5,267 nt of DNA from Spartobacteria bacterium. GTDB taxonomy: Bacteria > Verrucomicrobiota > Verrucomicrobiia > Chthoniobacterales > Terrimicrobiaceae. The position numbers and the translations under genes were made by a program. The DNA lies in contig CANKXQ010000110.1 of the NCBI GenBank assembly GCA_947487745.1, forward strand, positions 1 through 5,267, read 5' to 3'. How positions within the stretch are numbered: position 1 is the stretch's first letter; every line of letters begins with the position of its first letter. This document shows positions 1 to 5,267 of the stretch, piece by piece. The notes beneath the pieces were generated by a model. That model saw nothing but the letters and a program-made list of their open reading frames with translations, had not been told where the DNA came from and ran no database searches.

Positions 1-1267
1 CGCGGGGGTTGACGGTGAATTTAAGAAAAGCGGCGACATCCTTGATGTGGGCCTGCTCGAAAAATCGAAGCCCGCTGGTGATACTAAAGGGAATGCCGCG
101 CCGGGTGAACTCAAGCTGCGTTTCCATCGAGTGATAGTGGGCGCGGTAGAGGACGGCGATTTGCTCCAGCGGCACGCCCTCGTCCGAGAGTTCCATGATG
201 CGTTGGGCGATGAAGGTCGCTTGCTGGTTGTTGTTTGGTAATGCAACCAGCGCGGGCTTCACCGCATGCGGCTTGCGCACGGGCGCGAGATTTTTTGGGA
301 ATTGGTTTTCGTTTGTGAGAATGGCGGCGTTGGCAACATCCAGAACGCCGGGCACGCTACGGTAGTTCGTCTCGGTTTTGAACACCTGTGCGCCGGGGTG
401 TGTCTCGGCGAATCGCAGGATGTTTTCGAAGTTTGCCCCGCGCCACGAGTAGATGCTTTGGGCATCGTCGCCAACGACCATCACATTGCCATGGTGTGCG
501 GCGAGGAGGTCGATGAGTTCTGATTGAAGGCGGTTGGTGTCCTGATACTCATCGACGAGGATGTGTTGAAACTGGCGTTGGTATTGGGAGGCGATCTCGG
601 GATTCGTCAGGAAAAGCTCCAAGGTCTTGGCGAGGAGGTCGTCGAAGTCCATCGAGTTCGCCTCCTTTTTTCTCGATTCGTAGGCGGTCTGAACGCGCTC
701 GATGTCTTGGGTGAGGGGAATGAAGTATCGGTATTTTTCGACCAGCACTTTGGATATGGCGAAGCCGGTGTTGATCGAATAGCTGAAGATGTCCGAAAGC
801 ACGCCGGCTTTTGGGAATCGCTTGTCGGTGGAAACAATGCCCTCCTGGGCCACAACGGACGCGATCATGTCCTCGGCATCTTCGCGGTCCATGATGCTGA
901 ATCCTTGGCGGAACCCGACGGCCTCGGCATGTCGGCGGAGGATGCGGTTGCCGATCGAGTGGAATGTGCCGCCCCAGAGTCCATCGGCCGCTCCGGGGAT
1001 GAGTGTGTGCACCCGCTCGGTCATTTCACGCGCGGCTTTGTTTGTAAAAGTGAGGAGCAGGATGGAGCGGGCGGGAATGCCTTGTTCCAGAATCCAAGCC
1101 ACGCGGTAGGTCAGTGTGCGTGTTTTTCCGCTGCCCGCCCCGGCAATGACCAACGAGGCCCCGCCGGGGGATGTCACAGCGGCGAGTTGTTGCTCGTTGA
1201 GCTCCGAGGGATAGTCGATGCCGCTGGAGGAGGCCGGAGGTGCTTGCAGTGTGTAGGAGCGAGCCAC
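1..1267 (-). CDS. UvrD/Rep-type ATP-dependent DNA helicase, N-terminal part (runs off left edge)
   Basis: This is a superfamily 1A DNA helicase, which unwinds DNA 3'-5' with ATP in repair or replication restart in the cytoplasm. The frame is open for 422 codons from GTG at 1267 to the edge. The helicase motifs are in order: Q-motif LNEQQLAAV (about 23-31, Q27), Walker A AGAGSGKT (42-49), motif Ia LTFTNKAAREM (72-82), GTFHSIG (100-106), MDFDDLL (206-212), Walker B DEYQDT (239-244), motif III VVGDDAQSIYSWRGA (264-278), and NYRS (301-304). The end of the visible part, IAVLYRAHYHSM followed by GLRFFEQAHIKDVAAF, departs from the NAQSR style of classic UvrD/PcrA. From memory of the families it is closer to a separate clade of UvrD-like helicases, so no gene symbol is given. 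The GTG start is inferred: it leaves the usual short leader before the Q-motif, and no ATG lies nearby in frame. It sits 7 bases after the S11 peptidase stop, with no Shine-Dalgarno sequence. Roughly the C-terminal third to half (domain 2B and motifs V-VI) lies outside the window. Confidence 0.95.
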   Translation of the reverse strand, partial: MARSYTLQAPPASSSGIDYPSELNEQQLAAVTSPGGASLVIAGAGSGKTRTLTYRVAWILEQGIPARSILLLTFTNKAAREMTERVHTLIPGAADGLWGGTFHSIGNRILRRHAEAVGFRQGFSIMDREDAEDMIASVVAQEGIVSTDKRFPKAGVLSDIFSYSINTGFAISKVLVEKYRYFIPLTQDIERVQTAYESRKKEANSMDFDDLLAKTLELFLTNPEIASQYQRQFQHILVDEYQDTNRLQSELIDLLAAHHGNVMVVGDDAQSIYSWRGANFENILRFAETHPGAQVFKTETNYRSVPGVLDVANAAILTNENQFPKNLAPVRKPHAVKPALVALPNNNQQATFIAQRIMELSDEGVPLEQIAVLYRAHYHSMETQLEFTRRGIPFSITSGLRFFEQAHIKDVAAFLKFTVNPR

Positions 1268-1274
1268 GCTGGGG

Positions 1275-2108
1275 TTAGTTTTGCGAGATGCGCAGCTCGC
1301 CGAGCTTGGATGAAGGAATGTTCAGCCCGTAGGCAAGAAGTTTTGCCGACTCATCGGCGATGCGGGATTTTGTGCTTCCGAGAACGACGGCAATGACATC
1401 ACGCCCGTTGTAGGAGCCGCTGGAAATGAGGCAATGCCCTGCCAGGTCGGTGTAGCCGGTTTTCATGCCATTGCAGAACGAGTAGGTGCGGAGGACGCGG
1501 TTCGTATTGCGGAGAGGCACGACATTTCCGGAGCTGAAGCGGAAGTTGTAGTTCTTCGTCCTCATGATCTCGCGGAGTGTGGGATTGCGGTAGGCCATGC
1601 GGGCGACGCGGGCCATGTCGCGGGCGGTCGAATACTGGCCTTTGGCGGGCAACCCATTGGGATTCTCGAAATTCGAGCTTGTGCCGCCCAGGTTACGGAC
1701 GCGTTGGGTCATCTTATCAGCAAAGGCGCTCACGCTTCCGGCATTGTCGCGGGCGAGGGTGCGGGCGACATCGTTGCCACTCTTTACCAGTAGGGCGTTG
1801 AGTAGCTGTAGCCGTGTGTAGCTCTGTCCGGGTTTGACATAGATTTTGGTGGGCTCGCAGTTTGTGTCCGCGGCTTCGATTTCGACCCTCTTATCCAAGT
1901 TGCCCGCTTCAGCGACGATGAGGGCGGTGAGGAGCTTTTGGGTGCTTGCGACGGCGCGCTGTGCGGTGTCGTTTTTCGAGAAGAGGACCTTGCCGGTGTT
2001 CGCATCCACCAAAATCGCCGACTTGGCGCTGATCTCTGGAATGCGTGCGGCTTGAAGTGGTATGATGGCGAGAAGGCAAAGAAATGCGGGAAGCAGACGG
2101 GCGGTCAT
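1275..2108 (-). CDS. D-alanyl-D-alanine carboxypeptidase family protein (peptidase S11, DacA/PBP5-like)
   Basis: A complete 277-residue exported penicillin-binding-type serine peptidase. By family it removes the terminal D-Ala from peptidoglycan pentapeptides in the periplasm. Residues 1-20 form a signal peptide: a short basic start, a hydrophobic run LLPAFLCLLAII, and likely cleavage after LQA. All three active-site motifs are present: SxxK as STQK (S55 nucleophile, K58), SGN (110-112) and KTG (216-218). The ENPNGLP segment (148-154) and the YSTARDMARVA segment (159-169) are also typical of the family. The protein ends soon after the catalytic domain. It lacks the C-terminal beta domain and amphipathic membrane anchor of E. 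coli PBP5, so it may be soluble in the periplasm or held by other means. Carboxypeptidase is the likeliest activity, but endopeptidase activity as in PBP7-type members cannot be excluded. The ATG is 9 bases after the TPR gene's stop, and the gap shows no Shine-Dalgarno sequence, which suggests translation coupled to the gene before it. Confidence 0.95.
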   Translation of the reverse strand: MTARLLPAFLCLLAIIPLQAARIPEISAKSAILVDANTGKVLFSKNDTAQRAVASTQKLLTALIVAEAGNLDKRVEIEAADTNCEPTKIYVKPGQSYTRLQLLNALLVKSGNDVARTLARDNAGSVSAFADKMTQRVRNLGGTSSNFENPNGLPAKGQYSTARDMARVARMAYRNPTLREIMRTKNYNFRFSSGNVVPLRNTNRVLRTYSFCNGMKTGYTDLAGHCLISSGSYNGRDVIAVVLGSTKSRIADESAKLLAYGLNIPSSKLGELRISQN

Positions 2109-2117
2109 GTGGTGAAG

Positions 2118-2786
2118 TTAAGGTTTTTTTGGCGGTGTGCTGAATAACTTTTCCATTTCGGGATTTTTTTCAACCCCGAGTTCGAGGGCCTTCTGATAAT
2201 GCCGCCGGGAAAGCTCGATGGCGGGCGGTTTTTCCTCCAGGTAAAAAACGGCGAGGTTGTAGTGGGCATCCGCATACGAGGGATCGATTTCGACGGCTCG
2301 GCGGAGTTCGTGCTGCGCGCCTTCGATCCAACCCCGGCGTCCCATGACAACCCCGAGGAAATTGCGAGTTCGGGCGTTTAGCGGATCCTGCACCATGGCC
2401 TGCGAGAGTGCGGCTAGGGCGGCGTCCGGTTCATTGCGGTCCATGTAGATCATGCCGAGTGTGAGCCACGCTGGGGCGGATTCGAGGCGCTGACGGACGG
2501 CCTTCTTCAGTAGTTCCTCCGCCTTGTCGGGATGGCCTGAATAAAATTCCACCATTCCAAGGTTCACAAGACCTATGAGGTTGTCCGGTTCCAGAGTCAG
2601 AACGCGAGAGTAGGCGTTTCGTGCAGCGCTGTAATCCTTCCGTTCAAAAGCCACATTTCCTTCCGCAATAGCTGCTGCCAGAGTGCGAGGGGTGAAGTTT
2701 TTCTCCGGTTCTCCTGCAGGCAGGCTGTGCGCGAATCCGATTGCGCATGCCGCCAGGAGCGAGTGAACGGCAGCGCGGTGGATCAT
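2118..2786 (-). CDS. Exported tetratricopeptide-repeat (TPR) protein
   Basis: A complete 222-residue protein of unknown specific function. Residues 1 to about 24 look like an export signal: MIHR, then a hydrophobic stretch, then HSLPAGE. Within it, LAAC (11-14) fits a lipobox, so lipidation at C14 is possible. The alternative is ordinary signal peptidase cleavage near PAG (23-25). The rest is about five TPR helix pairs, roughly residues 35-68, 69-102, 103-136, 137-170 and 171-207. Consensus positions are visible in NLGMVEFYSG, WLTLGMIYMDRNEPDAAL, AVEIDPSYADAHYNLAVFYLE and similar stretches. The tail is lysine- and proline-rich (STPPKKP). TPR arrays bind other proteins and are not themselves catalytic. 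Lying between proC and a cell-wall peptidase in one operon, this one could be a periplasmic scaffold, but that is inference. Its ATG overlaps the proC stop in an ATGA, a classic sign of coupled translation. AAGGAA at 2798-2803 is a weak, rather distant ribosome binding site. Confidence 0.92.
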   Translation of the reverse strand: MIHRAAVHSLLAACAIGFAHSLPAGEPEKNFTPRTLAAAIAEGNVAFERKDYSAARNAYSRVLTLEPDNLIGLVNLGMVEFYSGHPDKAEELLKKAVRQRLESAPAWLTLGMIYMDRNEPDAALAALSQAMVQDPLNARTRNFLGVVMGRRGWIEGAQHELRRAVEIDPSYADAHYNLAVFYLEEKPPAIELSRRHYQKALELGVEKNPEMEKLFSTPPKKP

Positions 2787-3580
2787 TGGCCCGAGAGTTC
2801 CTTGGAGCGCCGATCAGCCGCCCGCACAGCTTGGATGAACGCTGCGCGGACACCGTGCTGTTCGAGTTCGCCAAGAGCTGCAGCCGTTGTTCCCCCGGGG
2901 CTCGTCACCATTTCGCGAAGGATCGCAGGATGTTCGCCGGTTTCCTTGGCGAGTTCGGCCGCTCCCAGCACGGTTTGAATCGCCAGTTGGCGCGCCAAGT
3001 TCGTAGGAAGTCCGCAAGAAACTCCACCATCGGTGAGCGCTTCGATGACCAGAAAAACATAAGCCGGTCCGCTCCCGCTCAGGCCGGTGACGGCATCGAG
3101 GAGTTTTTCCTGCACATAAGACACAACTCCCACGCTGGCGAAGATCGCTTCGGCGCAGTCCTTGTCGGCTTGCGTGGCGTTCGCACCCCCGGTGTATGCC
3201 GTTGCTGCCCGACCGATGATGGCGGGCGTATTCGGCATGGCTCGTATAACGCGGCACTTTGGGGCCATTTTTTCCAAGGTTGCCACATTCAGTCCCGCCG
3301 CAATCGAGATGAGGAGCTTCCCATCCAGAACGGCGCCTGCTTGTTGAATAGCAATCGCAGCCTCCTGCGGTTTTACGCATAGGATCACGACAGGTGCGGC
3401 TCCTGCGGCCTCTTCGTTGCTGGTAGCCACACGCACCGAGGTGGTATTGTGTAGGCTTTCTAGAATCTCCGCTTCGGGGCATGCGGCGATTATGTCTCCA
3501 GCAGTGCACAACTTGGCGCGCAACATTCCTTGAATGATTGCTGATGCCATTTTTCCCGCTCCGAGAAACGCGTATTTCAT
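2783..3580 (-). CDS. proC: Pyrroline-5-carboxylate reductase
   Basis: A complete 265-residue enzyme, the usual length for the family. It catalyses the last step of proline synthesis, NAD(P)H-dependent reduction of 1-pyrroline-5-carboxylate to L-proline, in the cytoplasm. The N-terminal Rossmann domain shows FLGAGKMASAI (5-15) for dinucleotide binding, CVKPQ (68-72) and RAMPNTPA (113-120). The C-terminal helical dimerisation domain carries GLSGSGPAYVF (166-176) and the family signature MVTSPGGTTAAAL (224-236), followed by the expected GVRAAF segment. No key element is missing. The start is well fixed: in the same frame a TAG stop lies at 3590-3592, only 9 bases upstream of the ATG, and there is no other start codon between. 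The upstream GGAG (3582-3585) ends one base before the ATG, too close for a normal Shine-Dalgarno. The gene heads the minus-strand operon and overlaps the TPR gene by four bases. Nothing else in the window belongs to proline synthesis. Confidence 0.97.
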   Translation of the reverse strand: MKYAFLGAGKMASAIIQGMLRAKLCTAGDIIAACPEAEILESLHNTTSVRVATSNEEAAGAAPVVILCVKPQEAAIAIQQAGAVLDGKLLISIAAGLNVATLEKMAPKCRVIRAMPNTPAIIGRAATAYTGGANATQADKDCAEAIFASVGVVSYVQEKLLDAVTGLSGSGPAYVFLVIEALTDGGVSCGLPTNLARQLAIQTVLGAAELAKETGEHPAILREMVTSPGGTTAAALGELEQHGVRAAFIQAVRAADRRSKELSGQ

Positions 3581-3715
3581 GCTCCAACGCTAAAGGAGGG
3601 CGGCAGGGAATGGGAAGGCTGTATTCCTTGAATGAAAGCCATTGCCGATTGGAACGAATTGGTCACATTTCATTCCTTGTATCCCACCGGCGTGAGTCAT
3701 AGGACATCGGCACCA
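3581..3715. promoter_or_regulatory. Divergent intergenic region expected to hold promoters of the proC operon and the ABC transporter operon
   Basis: This is the only gap longer than 10 bases in the window. It separates two units transcribed away from each other, so both promoters should lie in it or at its edges. I looked on both strands for -35/-10 pairs. Candidates such as TTGGTC (3659-3664) with TATCCC (3680-3685) have a 15-base spacer and weak boxes, so no promoter is called. The octamer ATTCCTTG occurs at 3623-3630 and 3672-3679. A 13-base extension of the first copy, ATTCCTTGAATGA, recurs inside the start of proC at 3525-3537. An in-frame ATG at 3632 could shorten the region if it, and not 3716, starts the ATPase gene. 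Confidence 0.45.
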
Positions 3716-4483
3716 ATGGATTTCTCTACCTCGCTCGTTTCTATTCAGGACCTCCACAAGAGCTTCGATCAAACGCCTATTCTCAAAGGCGTGAGCTTTT
3801 CCATCGAGGAGGGCGATCTGGTTTCGGTCATCGGCCCGTCGGGATGCGGCAAAAGCACGATGTTGCGCTGCATCAATGGTCTGGAAACGCTGGATTCCGG
3901 CGTCATCAGTGCCGCCGGCGCGTGCATTTCCCGGATGCCTGGAGCGAAGATGGATGCGCATTTCGAGAAAAACGCCCACATCCTGCGCCAGCGAGTCGGC
4001 ATGGTTTTCCAGCAATTCAATCTCTTCCCCCACCGCACGCTGCTTCAGAATACCATGATGGCGCCGGTCATTGTTCGGGGCATTCCCCGCGAGGATGCGG
4101 AAAAAACCGGGCGCGCCCTACTTGAAAAGGTCGGCCTCGGTGCCCATGCCGACAGGTATCCCGCGAACCTCTCTGGCGGTCAGCAGCAGCGCGCTGCCAT
4201 CGCACGGGCGCTTGCCATGCAGCCGAAGGTCATGCTTTACGACGAGCCAACGAGCGCGCTCGATCCCGAGTTGGTCGACGAGGTTCTCCATGTCATGAAA
4301 GCGCTGGATGCCGAGGGCATGACGCAGATTGTCGTGACGCATGAGATGCGGTTCGCCCGCGATGCCAGCGACTACATTATCTACATGGAGGGCGGGCACA
4401 TCGTGGAAATCTCAGACGAGGACGAAATTTTCGAAAACCCCAAAGACGAGCGCACTCGCAGATTCCTCAGGAGGTTCATCTGA
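3716..4483 (+). CDS. Polar amino-acid ABC transporter ATP-binding protein (GlnQ/HisP-type)
   Basis: A 255-residue ATPase subunit, typical length, that powers amino-acid uptake from the cytoplasmic face of the membrane. Visible motifs, numbered from the chosen start, are Walker A GPSGCGKST (40-48), Q-loop VFQQFNLFPH (Q99), signature LSGGQQQR (152-159), Walker B VMLYDEPTSALD (172-183) and the switch histidine in VVTHE (H209). FQQFNLFPH together with LSGGQQQR is characteristic of the polar amino-acid group (GlnQ, ArtP, HisP). The exact substrate cannot be read from this subunit. The segment between the A-loop strand and the Q-loop (about 65-93) is somewhat longer than in GlnQ, as in HisP. The frame is open back to an ATG at 3632, which would add 28 residues. 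I chose 3716 because the protein then begins as the family does, a few residues before the first strand LVSIQDLHKSF, and because AGGA at 3701-3704 offers a weak ribosome binding site. The stop overlaps the next start by one base (TGATG). Confidence 0.96.
   Translation: MDFSTSLVSIQDLHKSFDQTPILKGVSFSIEEGDLVSVIGPSGCGKSTMLRCINGLETLDSGVISAAGACISRMPGAKMDAHFEKNAHILRQRVGMVFQQFNLFPHRTLLQNTMMAPVIVRGIPREDAEKTGRALLEKVGLGAHADRYPANLSGGQQQRAAIARALAMQPKVMLYDEPTSALDPELVDEVLHVMKALDAEGMTQIVVTHEMRFARDASDYIIYMEGGHIVEISDEDEIFENPKDERTRRFLRRFI
4469..4474 (+). promoter_or_regulatory. Strong Shine-Dalgarno for the substrate-binding protein gene
   Basis: AGGAGG lies 8 bases before the ATG at 4483, a perfect core at a good distance. 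It is embedded in the last codons of the ATPase gene. It fixes the start of the binding-protein gene and contrasts with the minus-strand genes of this window, which have none at a normal distance. Confidence 0.85.
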
Positions 4484-5267
4484 TGAAAAAAATCACCCTA
4501 CTTTTGTTGCTGATACTGGCTGTCATTCTGCAGCCCTCTGCGCATGCCGACTCCAAGACTCTTCGCTGGGCGGCGGCGACGGACAGCAACGCGCCCTACG
4601 CCTTCTACGGCCCCGGCAATAAACTGACGGGCTTCGAGTATGAGGTCATCCAAGCCGTCGCCCGAGAGATGGGTCGCGAGCCTGTGTTCGTGCCCAACGA
4701 CTGGGACGGCCTCATTCCCGGCCTCGGTCGCGGGCTCTACGACTGCGTCATCTGCGGCATCGAGGTGACTCCTGACAAGGCGCAGGAGGTGCTTTTCACA
4801 AATCCCTACTATGTGACCTACGAGCAGTTCGTCGTGAAGAAGGGCACTGAACCGGTGACCAGCCTCGAGCAACTCAAAGGCAAACCGGTCGGCACTCTCA
4901 GCCAGACAGCCTCGTTCAACATGCTCTCCAAAACTCCCGGAGTCATCGTCAAAACCTACGACGAGGAGGTCAACGCCTACGCGGATGTCGTCAATGGCCG
5001 CCTCTTTGGCGTGCTCCTCGATTATCCCATCGCGAAATACTACGCTTTTGCGAATCCCAACCTGAAGTTCACCGGCCCGCCGTTCGGCCAGATCAGTTAC
5101 GGGATCGCCATCGCCAAAGGCAACTCCGCCCTCGCTACCGAAATGAATGCCGCGCTTGCCCGCGTTATCGCCAGCGGAGAAATGCGCGACATCCTCTCGC
5201 GCTGGGGCCTCTGGACCGCCATGGTCGCCGATACCTTCGGCCAACCTGAGGATTCCTCGCTTCCCGA
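4483..5267 (+). CDS. Amino-acid ABC transporter substrate-binding protein, probably fused to a permease domain (runs off right edge)
   Basis: The frame is open for 261 codons to the window edge. Residues 1-22 are a clear Sec signal peptide: MKK, a leucine-rich core, and cleavage after AHA. The mature part is a family 3 periplasmic binding domain (SBP_bac_3) that captures an amino acid outside the cytoplasmic membrane. It shows LTGFEYEVIQAVAREMG (48-64), WDGLIPGLGRGLYDCVICG (74-92), EVTPDKAQEVLFTNPYY (94-110), the LKGKPVGTLSQTAS stretch, LLDYPIAKYYAF, and a closing helix ending in RWGLW (240-244). Free-standing binding proteins usually stop within a few residues of this point. Here the frame continues for at least 17 more residues with no stop. 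That continuation, and the style of the GLW and LLDYPIAKYYA segments, recall proteins in which a binding domain is followed by a membrane permease domain. C88 and C91 form a CxxC in the mature domain. The gene overlaps the ATPase gene by one base and has a strong ribosome binding site. Confidence 0.93.
   Translation, partial: MKKITLLLLLILAVILQPSAHADSKTLRWAAATDSNAPYAFYGPGNKLTGFEYEVIQAVAREMGREPVFVPNDWDGLIPGLGRGLYDCVICGIEVTPDKAQEVLFTNPYYVTYEQFVVKKGTEPVTSLEQLKGKPVGTLSQTASFNMLSKTPGVIVKTYDEEVNAYADVVNGRLFGVLLDYPIAKYYAFANPNLKFTGPPFGQISYGIAIAKGNSALATEMNAALARVIASGEMRDILSRWGLWTAMVADTFGQPEDSSLP

Noticed and set aside
524..1396. A 290-codon plus-strand open frame opposite the helicase gene
   Set aside because: The complementary strand encodes a complete ordered set of helicase motifs across the same bases. 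The plus-strand translation shows no recognisable domain and crosses the helicase/peptidase junction. It is a codon-bias shadow.
1261..2476. 14-base direct repeat GAGCCACGCTGGGG at 1261-1274 and 2463-2476
   Set aside because: One copy spans the helicase start and the other encodes APAWL inside a TPR unit. A single 14-base match in about 5 kb is compatible with chance in GC-rich DNA, and no mobile-element structure surrounds either copy.
2741..3382. A 213-codon plus-strand open frame opposite proC, and a 257-codon minus-strand frame at 2814-3587 in another register
   Set aside because: Both overlap proC, whose family motifs are complete from end to end. Neither alternative shows any domain.
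3659..3685. Candidate sigma-70 promoter TTGGTC / TATCCC for the transporter operon
   Set aside because: The spacer is only 15 bases and the -10 box is poor. It is not distinguishable from background, so it is not called as a promoter.
4498..5244. A 248-codon minus-strand open frame opposite the substrate-binding protein
   Set aside because: The plus strand has a signal peptide, a strong ribosome binding site and binding-protein motifs throughout. The minus-strand translation is low-complexity (rich in G, D, E, V and A), as expected for the antisense of a biased coding region.

Overview
The window reads as ordinary chromosomal DNA of a Gram-negative bacterium. GC content is moderate to high, genes are tightly packed, and there are exported cell-wall and transport proteins. 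The protein styles (the helicase clade, the amino-acid ABC transporter with a probable binding-protein/permease fusion, the short S11 peptidase) would fit a Verrucomicrobiota-like organism. That is an impression from family resemblance, not a demonstrated assignment. I see no RNA gene, CRISPR array, insertion sequence, attachment site or obvious terminator.

Layout. A minus-strand gene string runs from about 3580 leftwards to the window edge. It contains proC (pyrroline-5-carboxylate reductase), an exported TPR-repeat protein, a D-alanyl-D-alanine carboxypeptidase-type S11 serine peptidase, and the N-terminal 422 residues of a UvrD/Rep-type DNA helicase that runs off the left end. The junctions are a 4-base overlap, a 9-base gap and a 7-base gap, so the four genes very probably form one transcription unit. 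On the plus strand, diverging from proC, are a polar amino-acid ABC transporter ATPase and its substrate-binding protein. These overlap by one base, and the second gene runs off the right end. The 135 bases between the divergent starts (3581-3715) must hold the promoters of both units, although no convincing sigma-70 boxes can be read there.

How the genes relate. The plus-strand pair is a clear functional unit: import of an amino acid, with the membrane permease expected either fused to the binding protein or just downstream. The minus-strand unit mixes proline synthesis, peptidoglycan trimming and DNA repair or replication. It looks like a housekeeping operon held together by expression rather than by a single pathway.

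The most interesting points are modest: a probable binding-protein/permease fusion cut by the window edge, a CxxC pair in the exported binding protein, the lack of usable Shine-Dalgarno sequences across most of the minus-strand operon against a perfect one in the transporter operon, and a short repeated motif around the divergent promoter. I did not find evidence for a previously undescribed system.
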